Source: Psychroserpens luteus (GTDB lineage Bacteria > Bacteroidota > Bacteroidia > Flavobacteriales > Flavobacteriaceae). Taken from it: a DNA stretch of 64,000 bases. Both the position numbers and the translations under genes were made by a program. Below are positions 19,029 through 27,111 of the stretch, piece after piece. The stretch is from positions 248,001 through 312,000 of the forward strand of contig NZ_JADILU010000005.1 in assembly GCF_015319355.1 (NCBI RefSeq). Direction: 5' to 3'. The notes below the pieces were generated by a model. The model saw only the letters and a program-made list of their open reading frames with translations, was not told where the DNA came from and did no database searches. The first letter of the stretch is position 1; every line of letters begins with the position of its first letter.

Positions 19029-19036
19029 TACGTTTG
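19029..19036 (+). promoter_or_regulatory. -7 promoter box of the CvpA-like gene
   Basis: TACGTTTG matches TAnnTTTG and lies 19 bases before the chosen ATG at 19055. It includes the upstream TTG (19034) that could otherwise be read as a start, so that start is unlikely. Confidence 0.5.
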
Positions 19037-19054
19037 TTAAAACTGACTATAACT

Positions 19055-19582
19055 ATGGCAATCATTGATATTATTTTAGGAGCACTTTTACTTTTTGGTC
19101 TCATTAGAGGCGTTATGAAAGGACTTTTTGTAGAAGTCGCTTCTCTGGTTGCTCTTGTGGCTGGTATTTATGGTGCGATTCACTTTAGTAATTTTGCTGC
19201 GGAATTTTTAGATAGCAGACTTGATTGGGAAGAGAAATACATTAATATTGTTGCTTTTGCTGTTACGTTTGTCATCATCGTTTTAATCATTGCTCTCGCA
19301 GGAAAAGCTTTAACCAAACTTGCAGATTTTGCAGCTCTTGGGATTATAAATAAGCTTTTGGGTGGTGTTTTTGGAGCTCTTAAAATTGGTTTAATATTGA
19401 GTATTCTTCTTATTGTTTTTGATAATATGAATAATGCTATACCATTTGCTGACAAAGAGGACTTAGAAGATTCTATTTTATACAAACCTGTTAAAGGATT
19501 GGCTCCTTTAATTTTTCCAGGTATTTTAAATAAAGGAAAAGAAGATTCTGATGAAAATCCTGAAACTAATTCCGAAGCATAA
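19055..19582 (+). CDS. CvpA-family membrane protein
   Basis: A 175-residue protein with four predicted helices, starting MAIIDIILGALLLFGLIRGVMKG, the usual CvpA opening, and with the conserved GIINKLLGGVFGALKIGLILS segment in the last helix pair. The C-terminal tail is hydrophilic and acidic (KEDSDENPETNSEA). CvpA proteins are needed for colicin V export and for envelope and bile tolerance in Enterobacteria; the mechanism is not known. The upstream TTG in frame was rejected because it falls inside the promoter box. The gene has its own promoter and shares a terminator with the carbonic anhydrase gene. Confidence 0.88.
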   Translation: MAIIDIILGALLLFGLIRGVMKGLFVEVASLVALVAGIYGAIHFSNFAAEFLDSRLDWEEKYINIVAFAVTFVIIVLIIALAGKALTKLADFAALGIINKLLGGVFGALKIGLILSILLIVFDNMNNAIPFADKEDLEDSILYKPVKGLAPLIFPGILNKGKEDSDENPETNSEA

Positions 19583-19584
19583 AA

Positions 19585-19610
19585 AAACCGCCTATTTGCA
19601 TAGACAGTTT
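19585..19610. terminator. Bidirectional terminator between cvpA-like and carbonic anhydrase genes
   Basis: An imperfect stem (19585-19595 with 19600-19610, two mismatches, loop TTGC) is flanked by seven A on the left and a T-rich run on the right, so it can serve both convergent genes. Confidence 0.6.
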
Positions 19611-19630
19611 TGTTTTATTGTTTTAGATTT

Positions 19631-20257
19631 TTAATCTAGGTGATAAATTTCCATAATATCTGTTAGATATTTTTCAAAATCTAATTTCAAATCAATCAGT
19701 TTTCCTGTGTGTACATCAAATACCCAACCATGTACTTTTAAACCTCTATCTCTATAGGCTTTTTGAACTGCAGCAGTTTTAATTAAATTAACGCATTGTT
19801 CTTGAACATTGAGCTCTACTAAACGATCGTATTTTTTGTCTTCATTTTCAATAGCATTAAGCTCATCATGATGCATACGATAGACATCTCTAATATTTCT
19901 TAACCAACCGTTCAACACTCCTAAATCTGCTGATTGCATTGCTGCTTTTACTCCACCGCAACCATAGTGACCACAAACGACAACATGATTTACTTTTAAA
20001 TGGGTTACTGCATATTCAACAACCGACATTGCATTAAGGTCAATTCCTGAAACCATGTTTGCAATATTACGATGTACAAAAACATCTCCAGGACCAAGTC
20101 CCATCAGTTCTTCGGCAGTCACTCTACTATCTGAACAACCAATGAATAACAATTCTGGATTTTGACCTTTACCTAATTCTTCAAAATAATTTGGGTCAGT
20201 AGTTAATTTATCTTTTATCCATTTTTCGTTATTTTCAAATACTTTATCTAAATTCAT
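19631..20257 (-). CDS. Beta-class carbonic anhydrase (first copy)
   Basis: A 208-residue beta-carbonic anhydrase that interconverts CO2 and bicarbonate. Zinc ligands Cys41, His97 and Cys100 are in IGCSDSRVTAEE and CGHYGCGGVKAA, and the catalytic Asp43-Arg45 dyad is in CSDSR. No signal peptide, so cytoplasmic. It is the last gene of a six-gene operon, 9 bases after a BicA-like SulP gene, consistent with equilibrating bicarbonate brought in by that transporter. The second carbonic anhydrase in the same operon is clearly different in sequence, so this is not a recent duplication. Confidence 0.95.
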   Translation of the reverse strand: MNLDKVFENNEKWIKDKLTTDPNYFEELGKGQNPELLFIGCSDSRVTAEELMGLGPGDVFVHRNIANMVSGIDLNAMSVVEYAVTHLKVNHVVVCGHYGCGGVKAAMQSADLGVLNGWLRNIRDVYRMHHDELNAIENEDKKYDRLVELNVQEQCVNLIKTAAVQKAYRDRGLKVHGWVFDVHTGKLIDLKLDFEKYLTDIMEIYHLD

Positions 20258-20266
20258 GATGTTATT

Positions 20267-22129
20267 TTATATGGTGTCTTTAACATTATTTTTAACCCAT
20301 TTTAAACAGGTTTTAAAATCTTTAAAAATATGTTCATTAGGAATAAAATCTGGAATAATATCAATTCGTTCCATCATATATCTTGGTTGTTTTAAGAGTC
20401 CTACAAATAATACTTCCACATCATTTTTCTTTAATTCTTGAAGCATATCTTCCATAGCATATAAACCCGATTGATCCATATATTGCATACGTCCTAATCG
20501 TAAAATAACCGTTTTTGCTGTTTTTGGAATTTGTTCTGTTAACGCCTGAAAATCACTGGTAGATCCAAAAAATAATGGTCCTTTTAAATGCTTGATAAAG
20601 ACTTCTTCTTTTAAGGCTTCAGGAAAACCTACCTCATCCTCCCAAGATTCTTCTTTTAGTGATTTCACATCAGAACGCTCTGCTGTTAAGTCTCCTATTT
20701 TTTTCATAAACATTAGTGAAGCGATAATCAAACCGATACCTACAGCATAAATTAAATCCCAGAACGTAGATAATAATAATACAACAAGCATTATTAAAAC
20801 CTCTGAACTTAGTTTTAATGGACCAAATTTAATGTCTTTTGGTAAACTAGGAATCGCTTTAAGACCTTTATAATCCATTACACCAATACCAACAGTTATT
20901 AAAATACCAGCTAAAACTGCTGCTGGGATTTTTGATGCTACATCACTTAATGCTAGCATTATTAACAATAACATGACACCAGCAATCATTCCAGAAAGCT
21001 TTGTTTTACCACCTGCATTAATATTTACAACTGTTCTAATCGTTGCTCCTGCTCCAGGAATCCCTCCAAATATTGCTGCAATACTGTTACCTATACCTTG
21101 TCCAATTAATTCCTTGTTTGGTTTATGTTTGGTTTTGGTCATATTATCTGCAACGACACTTGTTAATAAAGAATCTATAGCTCCTAAAAGTGATAAAGTA
21201 AGTGCTGTAAAAATATAAGGTGTAATACTCCCTAAGCTAAAACTCGTAAACATTTCTAATCTTGGAATTGGAATACCTCCAGGGATTTCGGAAATAGGTC
21301 TATAACCTAAATTAAACCCATAAGCAATTCCAGACATTACAATTAGAGCAACTAATGTACTTGGTACTGCTGTTGTTATCCGTTTAAAACCATAAATTAT
21401 AAATATGGTTCCTAAAGCTAAAATAAGTTCTAACCAATTAATATTCTTTAAAGCTCTTGGTAGTACTTTTAAAGCTCCCACTGTACCAGAAGCTTCTTTA
21501 GCAGCTAAAGTTTGTGATTCTGTTAAAACTTGCTCAGGAGTAATTTGCTGCGCACGCTCTATAGTTTCTTTAAAATTTTCAAGTACTAAAATACCCTCTC
21601 CAGCTTCTTCTTTTAAAATATTTTCTAAAATAACTTCTTCAGCTTGTGGTTTAAATTGTTCTACAAAAGCTTCGTCCTCTTTAGGATAATAACCAATTGA
21701 TGGTAATATTTGAGTTAATAAAATTATAACTCCAATCGCAGTCATAAAACCTGAAACAACAGGATAAGGGATGTATCTAATATATTTTCCTAAGCCTAAA
21801 AAACCAAGGCCTACTTGTATTAATCCTGCTAATAAAAACACGGTTAAAATGGCTGGTAATGCTTTTTCCACACTACCATCATTAGCAGCAACAATTCCTG
21901 CAATAATTACCATACTTACAGCAGTCATAGGTGCAGTTGGTCCAGAAATTTGAGTTGGAGTACCACCAAAAAGCGCAGCAAAGAAACTTATAAAAATGGC
22001 GCCATAAAGCCCTGCTTCTGGCCCTAAACCTGATGAAACACCAAATGCTAATGCCAATGGCAATGCTACAATTCCTGCTGTGATACCTCCAAAGGCATCT
22101 CCTTTAAAATTGGAAAAAAAGTTTTTCAT
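20267..22129 (-). CDS. SulP transporter, BicA-like, with STAS domain
   Basis: A 620-residue SulP anion transporter. The N-terminal region GDAFGGITAGIVALPLALAFG, then FFAALFGGTPTQISGPTAPM, and later SLLTSVVADNMTKTKHKPNK and ELIGQGIGN closely follow cyanobacterial BicA, a sodium-dependent bicarbonate importer. This points to bicarbonate over sulfate. A hydrophilic insertion of about 80 residues (roughly 150-230) in the membrane domain is not in BicA. The C-terminal STAS domain (about 510-615) carries MDQSGLYAMEDML. It is flanked by carbonic anhydrase and DUF2490 genes in one operon. Confidence 0.9.
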   Translation of the reverse strand: MKNFFSNFKGDAFGGITAGIVALPLALAFGVSSGLGPEAGLYGAIFISFFAALFGGTPTQISGPTAPMTAVSMVIIAGIVAANDGSVEKALPAILTVFLLAGLIQVGLGFLGLGKYIRYIPYPVVSGFMTAIGVIILLTQILPSIGYYPKEDEAFVEQFKPQAEEVILENILKEEAGEGILVLENFKETIERAQQITPEQVLTESQTLAAKEASGTVGALKVLPRALKNINWLELILALGTIFIIYGFKRITTAVPSTLVALIVMSGIAYGFNLGYRPISEIPGGIPIPRLEMFTSFSLGSITPYIFTALTLSLLGAIDSLLTSVVADNMTKTKHKPNKELIGQGIGNSIAAIFGGIPGAGATIRTVVNINAGGKTKLSGMIAGVMLLLIMLALSDVASKIPAAVLAGILITVGIGVMDYKGLKAIPSLPKDIKFGPLKLSSEVLIMLVVLLLSTFWDLIYAVGIGLIIASLMFMKKIGDLTAERSDVKSLKEESWEDEVGFPEALKEEVFIKHLKGPLFFGSTSDFQALTEQIPKTAKTVILRLGRMQYMDQSGLYAMEDMLQELKKNDVEVLFVGLLKQPRYMMERIDIIPDFIPNEHIFKDFKTCLKWVKNNVKDTI

Positions 22130-22178
22130 ATTTTATCTTTGGTATTTTTTTAAAGTTACTTACATTTTCTTTTAAAAA

Positions 22179-22862
22179 TCAAAAATTAACAAATGCAATT
22201 AAATTAATTTGATCTCTTCCAGAAGTTTCAAAAAACTGATTCATATAACCTAACTCAAATCGCAATGCATTTGAAAACTTATAACCTAAACCTCCATAAA
22301 CTCTGTTTCTATCAAAAACTGACGACCTTGTATTTAAAAATATTTCATTATATAATGAAATATATAGCGGATTTCTTCCGTCTTCTTTATATTGAAGTGG
22401 TACATTAATTCCTAAAAAATATCTCAATCGCATTTTAAAATCGTTTTCTACAAAACGCTGTTCAAAACGATAACGATGGCTCAAACTTATTTTACCAACT
22501 TTTTGTTTTGTTGTAAATTGTTGATAAATTCGATGTTCATTTATTGAAACTTTATCATCTGTTTCTCCAATGTAATTTTCAGACAAAATATAACCATATC
22601 CTAGCAAAATATTGTTATTATTTTCTGATAAATTATACCCAAGACCTGTTCTTATGAGTAATTGTTCTAAATCGTCTATAATATTGTAGCTCCTATACTG
22701 TATTTCATTATGGATATTCCATTTATCATTAATCTTTTTATTACCAATGTAAATAAGCCAATTTCCAAAATCACTTTCTTGAGCATTTGTTAAATTAGGC
22801 AGCACTAACAAAAAAGTTAGTACTACCATTCTTACTCTCTTTTTCAATTTGTTTTTATTCAT
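22179..22862 (-). CDS. DUF2490-type outer-membrane beta-barrel protein
   Basis: A 227-residue exported protein: a basic N terminus (NKNKLKKRVR) and hydrophobic stretch ending near NAQ form the signal peptide. The mature part alternates short hydrophobic beta strands, for example WNIHNEIQYRSYNI, ISLSHRYRFEQRF and ALRFELGYMNQF, and ends in Phe (INLIAFVNF), as outer-membrane barrels do. This matches the DUF2490 pattern. Its start overlaps the stop of the second carbonic anhydrase by 8 bases (ATGAATAA), so the two are translationally coupled. It might form an anion-permeable pore serving the transporters, but this is only positional inference. Confidence 0.8.
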   Translation of the reverse strand: MNKNKLKKRVRMVVLTFLLVLPNLTNAQESDFGNWLIYIGNKKINDKWNIHNEIQYRSYNIIDDLEQLLIRTGLGYNLSENNNNILLGYGYILSENYIGETDDKVSINEHRIYQQFTTKQKVGKISLSHRYRFEQRFVENDFKMRLRYFLGINVPLQYKEDGRNPLYISLYNEIFLNTRSSVFDRNRVYGGLGYKFSNALRFELGYMNQFFETSGRDQINLIAFVNF

Positions 22863-23484
22863 AAAACTTCACTTCACCTGTATTGACATCATACATGGCT
22901 CCAATTATTCTAATCTCACCTGCTTTTTCCATTTCAGTAAGTATTGGACTTTCGGCATGAATTCTATCAATCATTAATTCCACATTTATGTGTGATACTT
23001 CATCTACAAAATCTAAGTTTTTAGAGGTTCTTAAACTTTCGTCTTTTGGTTCTGTAACCGCATTAACTGCTGGTGTAATTTTTTGAACTAACTTAGTTAA
23101 ATTCCCCATTTCTGCATGGTCACATGCTCCTTTTACTGCTCCACAACTAGTATGTCCTAAAACTACAATAAGCTCTGTACCTGCTAATTTACATGCAAAC
23201 TCCATACTCCCTAAAATATCTTCATTCACAATATTACCTGCAACACGTACACTAAAAATATCGCCTAATCCTTGATCAAATACCAACTCAGCAGACACCC
23301 TAGAATCTATACAGCTTAAAATAGTTGCGAATGGAAACTGCCCTTCGCTTGTATCATTTACTTGTTCTAAAAGGTTTCTATTAGCCTTTAAATTGTTTTG
23401 AAACCTTTGATTTCCTTCTTTTAAATATTGTAATGACTTTTCAGGTGTCATTGTTGCTTGTGTTTCTTTTGTATGTGCTTTCAT
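22855..23484 (-). CDS. Beta-class carbonic anhydrase (second copy)
   Basis: A 209-residue beta-carbonic anhydrase. Zinc ligands are Cys58 (ILSCIDSRVSAELVFD), His111 and Cys114 (GHTSCGAVKGA), with Asp60-Arg62 as catalytic dyad. It differs from the copy at 19631 in N terminus and core and seems to belong to the subgroup with GQFPFATILSCIDSR. No signal peptide is seen. It lies between the Usp gene (38 bases upstream) and the DUF2490 gene (8-base overlap) in the SulP operon. Confidence 0.95.
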   Translation of the reverse strand: MKAHTKETQATMTPEKSLQYLKEGNQRFQNNLKANRNLLEQVNDTSEGQFPFATILSCIDSRVSAELVFDQGLGDIFSVRVAGNIVNEDILGSMEFACKLAGTELIVVLGHTSCGAVKGACDHAEMGNLTKLVQKITPAVNAVTEPKDESLRTSKNLDFVDEVSHINVELMIDRIHAESPILTEMEKAGEIRIIGAMYDVNTGEVKFYE

Positions 23485-23522
23485 AATGTTTTGTTTTTAC
23501 GTTTAATTAAAATTGTTATTTA

Positions 23523-24323
23523 TTATGCTTCGGAAACTAATAATGAAACATTCAACTTATTCACCACTTCTCTCAATGAGGCTTCTCCTGTGTTTTTTGT
23601 TTTATTTTCAGTTCTATCGACACATAATAAATTCACATTATTCTTTAAAATAAATGAAGAGAGTGTTTTTAAAGCATTAGAGTTTTGTTCAAAAACATAC
23701 TCTACCATTTTTGGTTCTTTCTCAATAACCGTTTTTGTATCTGTTTTCTGACTATTAATAATCTTAAAAGATTTTAATGGTGTCTGCGTATGTGTTATAA
23801 CATCCTTAGAAAATTCAGTATCGAAAAATTTAGTAGAATTATTAAAAACGCCTAATGTCATTTTTTCATTAGGTATTAATCCGTTCTCATCTGAAGAAAT
23901 CATTATGTAACCCTTAAACTCCTTTAAAACAAACTTTATTATGCCATCTCCAATGAGTTGAAGAGAATTAGAATCTCGTTGTCCTAAAACAATAACATCT
24001 GGTTTATAACTCTTAATTTGTTTGAGAATCTCTTCTTTTATTTTTCCAAACGCATAACTACCTCTAATTTTTACATCATAATCCTTCGCATAGGAATTTA
24101 CGGATGTATCAATAGTCTTTTTGGTAGTATTATGCTCTTCATTTAATGCTCTAATTGCAGATAATTGATTGTCTCCACCTACTATATCAATGTGTTTTTT
24201 AACATGAAATAATGCAATTTCTGCATCAATCATTTTTGCTAAACTCACACTATTTTTTAAGATAGTGTTTTCCGTCTTCTTTAAATCTGAAAGTACTAAT
24301 ATTTTATATTTTTCTGTTTTCAT
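23523..24323 (-). CDS. UspA-family universal stress protein
   Basis: A 266-residue cytoplasmic protein with two Usp-like halves. It opens YKILVLSDLKKTENTILKNSVSLAKMIDAEIALFHV, a clear Usp strand-helix pattern, and PDVIVLGQRDS resembles the end of the first domain. The second half (NVNLLCVDR, VNKLNVSLLVS) is degenerate, and the ATP-binding glycine motif is weak or absent. The gene lies 4 bases from the first SulP gene, an arrangement typical of Usp domains paired with membrane transporters. It may act as a nucleotide-responsive regulator of transport; this is inference. Confidence 0.82.
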   Translation of the reverse strand: MKTEKYKILVLSDLKKTENTILKNSVSLAKMIDAEIALFHVKKHIDIVGGDNQLSAIRALNEEHNTTKKTIDTSVNSYAKDYDVKIRGSYAFGKIKEEILKQIKSYKPDVIVLGQRDSNSLQLIGDGIIKFVLKEFKGYIMISSDENGLIPNEKMTLGVFNNSTKFFDTEFSKDVITHTQTPLKSFKIINSQKTDTKTVIEKEPKMVEYVFEQNSNALKTLSSFILKNNVNLLCVDRTENKTKNTGEASLREVVNKLNVSLLVSEA

Positions 24324-24327
24324 ATCC

Positions 24328-25920
24328 TTAACTTAAACTTATATTAGATTTAGGTCTTAATTGAAAGAACTCAATAAAACTTGGTGGATTTTCAACAATA
24401 CCTCGTTTTGAAATTAACTTGATATCAATGTTTCTTTCTTTTGCTTTAAAAGCGAAATCTTCAAGAATTTCAACAATATCATAATCAAGATATCTGGTTT
24501 TTGTTACATCAAATTCTAAATAGGTGTCTCTTGGCAAACTATCTAACTCTTTTAAAATAGCACCTTTATTAAAGAAAGTCACCTCTTCAGCAAGAGCCAT
24601 TTTGATTTTATGTTTTCCATTACTATTATCTTCAATATGGAGAAAATGAGAGTTTTGGTAACTTTTTAATAGTATGACAACTATACCAACAGCTAAACCT
24701 AGACCAATACCAACTAATAAATCTGTAAAAACAATTCCTCCCACAGTAACAAAAAATGGGACAGACTGTTTCCATCCCAATTTATACATCTTCACAAATA
24801 ATGAAGGTTTTGCTAGTTTATATCCTACAATTAATAAAATTGCAGCTAACACAGATAAAGGAATTTTATTAAGTAGAGCAGGAATTAATATCACAGAAAT
24901 CAATAATAAAAACCCATGGATAATAGTAGACATTTTACTTTTTCCGCCAGATTGAATATTAGCTGAACTTCTTACAATTACTTGTGTAATAGGAAGACCA
25001 CCAACTAAACCTGATAATATATTACCTGTACCTTGAGCTAATAATTCTCTATTTGTAGGTGTAACATTTTTATCTGGATCAATCTTATCAGAGGCTTCTA
25101 CACACAATAAAGTTTCTAAACTTGCAACTAATGCAATGGTAAAAGCAATAACCCAAACTTCTGGATTTGTAATTGCTGAAAAGTTAGGAAAACTAAATTG
25201 ACCTATAAAAGAATCTAAACTATCAGGAACAGGAACACTTACTAAGTGTGATTCTGCAATAGCAAGACTCTCATTAGATTGTGTTACTAGGAAAAAAATT
25301 ATTCCAACAACAACAGCAACTAAAGGGCCTTGAATAATTTCAAAAAACTTTCCTTTTTTAACTAAGACGTTACTCCATAATAGCAAAATACCCAAAGCTA
25401 TAAAGCCAACAACCATAGAGCCTATTATAAGATTATCAAAAATATGCAAAATTGCAGAAAAAGTATTTTCTCCAGAAGCTCCTAAAAAACTATCTGCTCC
25501 TTCTGGCTCTGCATCGTAACCAAAAAAATGAGGTATTTGTTTTAAAATGATGATAATACCAATACCCGTAAGCATTCCTTTAATAACAGATGACGGAAAA
25601 TAGTACCCAATAATACCAGCTTTTAAAAAGCCAAAAATCAATTGAATAACACCTCCTAAAACAACAGCAACTAAGAAATTTTCATAACCTCCCAATGTAC
25701 CAATTGCTGTCAATACAATAGCTGCTAAACCAGCTGCAGGTCCACTTACTCCAATTTTAGAACCACTTAAGGCTCCTACTACAATTCCTCCAATAATTCC
25801 AGCAATTAAACCAGAGAAAAGAGGTGCTCCACTGGCTAAAGCAATACCTAAACATAAAGGTAATGCTACAAAAAATACAACGACACTTGCAGGCAAGTCG
25901 TTTTTTAATGTTTTAAACAT
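24328..25920 (-). CDS. SulP transporter with short STAS domain, carbonic-anhydrase-linked type
   Basis: A 530-residue SulP-family protein: about twelve helices beginning LPASVVVFFVALPLCLGIAL, the conserved KIGVSGPAAGLAA, and NRELLAQGTGNILSGLVGGL. A compact C-terminal STAS-like domain (about 435-525) with YLEFDVTKTRYLDYDIVEIL lacks the usual phosphorylatable Ser. SulP proteins carry sulfate, bicarbonate or other anions; its operon with two carbonic anhydrases argues for bicarbonate. It is clearly a different subfamily from the BicA-like protein in the same operon. It is the first gene of the operon. Confidence 0.9.
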   Translation of the reverse strand: MFKTLKNDLPASVVVFFVALPLCLGIALASGAPLFSGLIAGIIGGIVVGALSGSKIGVSGPAAGLAAIVLTAIGTLGGYENFLVAVVLGGVIQLIFGFLKAGIIGYYFPSSVIKGMLTGIGIIIILKQIPHFFGYDAEPEGADSFLGASGENTFSAILHIFDNLIIGSMVVGFIALGILLLWSNVLVKKGKFFEIIQGPLVAVVVGIIFFLVTQSNESLAIAESHLVSVPVPDSLDSFIGQFSFPNFSAITNPEVWVIAFTIALVASLETLLCVEASDKIDPDKNVTPTNRELLAQGTGNILSGLVGGLPITQVIVRSSANIQSGGKSKMSTIIHGFLLLISVILIPALLNKIPLSVLAAILLIVGYKLAKPSLFVKMYKLGWKQSVPFFVTVGGIVFTDLLVGIGLGLAVGIVVILLKSYQNSHFLHIEDNSNGKHKIKMALAEEVTFFNKGAILKELDSLPRDTYLEFDVTKTRYLDYDIVEILEDFAFKAKERNIDIKLISKRGIVENPPSFIEFFQLRPKSNISLS

Positions 25921-26009
25921 TTGATATAATGATTTATTACTATTGAATAGATTTCAATAGTTGTTTTAATATTTATTTTGGGGACAATAAATGTCGAACG
26001 AATAAAATA

Positions 26010-26291
26010 TTAAATAAAATCTGGTGGAGGAGAAATGATATTGAGATGTGGTTTTAGGTAATTTTTAAAGAAATAACCTAAATTATCATTAGAATTAGAG
26101 GTTAAGAAATAATCTTCCTCATCAAGTTCATTCATAGGAAATACTTTTAAGGTTTCCTTTTCTTCTTCTTCAGTAACACTATAGAAAATAGAAACATCAA
26201 CAGAATCGTCAATAGCAATGATTATTGATGGCGCAGTAATTAAGGCCACAAATAAAACAGAAAATAAAATTGCTATGATTTTTCTATTCAT
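26010..26291 (-). CDS. Small secreted or anchored protein, unknown function
   Basis: A 93-residue protein from the ATG at 26291 (MNRKIIAILFSVLFVAL). An upstream in-frame Met at 26312 is rejected because it overlaps the -7 box. One N-terminal hydrophobic helix is a signal peptide or anchor. The rest is acidic (EEEEKETLKVFPMNELDEED) and ends NIISPPPDFI. It lies just upstream of the SulP operon on the same strand. It has its own promoter, so a link to bicarbonate transport is plausible but unproven. No family recognised. Confidence 0.6.
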   Translation of the reverse strand: MNRKIIAILFSVLFVALITAPSIIIAIDDSVDVSIFYSVTEEEEKETLKVFPMNELDEEDYFLTSNSNDNLGYFFKNYLKPHLNIISPPPDFI

Positions 26292-26309
26292 AAAAATAAT
26301 TTTGAAATG

Positions 26310-26317
26310 CAAATATA
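26310..26317 (-). promoter_or_regulatory. -7 promoter box upstream of the small acidic protein
   Basis: The minus strand reads TATATTTG (TAnnTTTG). It predicts a transcription start near 26304, 13 bases before the chosen ATG, and could also drive the following SulP operon. Confidence 0.55.
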
Positions 26318-26350
26318 AGGCAACGAAGCTTTAGAAGTGTTAAGGAATTT

Positions 26351-27109
26351 TTAAAAATCTGTCACTATTTTTATATCATCCTCAATAACCCATCCTGTTT
26401 TACCATCTTCAAGCTTTATTTTTTTCCAATTAGGAACTGTATCAATCACTTGAACCTTTGTGCCTTCATGGAGTTTAAAGGCTTCTGCACTTCGTAAATT
26501 AGGTTCGTTTTTAATTTGACTTTCTTGTGCAAAAACAATAGCTATTTGATTTTTTTGATCAAGCTCATAGCTATTATATGCAAAAGCAAGTGCAATAAAA
26601 GCCAATATTAAGGAGGATAAACTTGTTATAAATGCCAAACGTTTTTTTGATGTACTTTGAGAGAAGTAATACATCAAAAACAGTAGTACAAAGAGCACAA
26701 CTAATGCAACCGATAATTTAGCCCAATTATCAAAAACCATAGTGTTTGTTGCTTTTTTAATAAGTCTGGAAAAACCAACTTCAGGAACTATTTCAATGTC
26801 ATCAATAGTCATATTTTTAGCATATGCTATGTTATTTAAAATGTCCTTATCATTAGGTTTTAATAATAAAGCCTTTTCATAATAATAAATACTTGGAGCA
26901 ACATGATTTAATTTATAATGTGCATTTGCTATGTTGAAATATAACTCTGCAGAATGCTCGCCTTGATCTAAAATCGAGGTATATTTACTTAAAGCTTCGG
27001 TATAATTACCATCATTATACAACGTATTAGCTTGTTCAAATACTTTTTCATTTTGACCAAATGATAGTGTGCTTAATAGACATACGAATATGTAAAATAT
27101 CTTTTTCAT
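26351..27109 (-). CDS. batE: BatE-like TPR and SH3 protein
   Basis: A 252-residue envelope protein: signal peptide (1-18), TPR repeats (about 20-100, with YTEALSKYTSILDQGEHSAELYF-type periodicity), two membrane helices (about 125-145 and 155-175), then a bacterial SH3-like domain (about 190-250) containing NLRSAEAFKLHEGTKVQVI and KTGWV. This is the layout of BatE, last gene of the Bacteroides aerotolerance operon. It starts 2 bases after batD ends. The function is unproven; the operon is linked to oxygen tolerance and envelope integrity. Confidence 0.85.
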   Translation of the reverse strand: MKKIFYIFVCLLSTLSFGQNEKVFEQANTLYNDGNYTEALSKYTSILDQGEHSAELYFNIANAHYKLNHVAPSIYYYEKALLLKPNDKDILNNIAYAKNMTIDDIEIVPEVGFSRLIKKATNTMVFDNWAKLSVALVVLFVLLFLMYYFSQSTSKKRLAFITSLSSLILAFIALAFAYNSYELDQKNQIAIVFAQESQIKNEPNLRSAEAFKLHEGTKVQVIDTVPNWKKIKLEDGKTGWVIEDDIKIVTDF

Positions 27110-27111
27110 AT

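Noticed and set aside
19034-19054. TTG start for the CvpA-like protein
   Set aside because: It lies inside the -7 box; the ATG at 19055 matches the usual N terminus.
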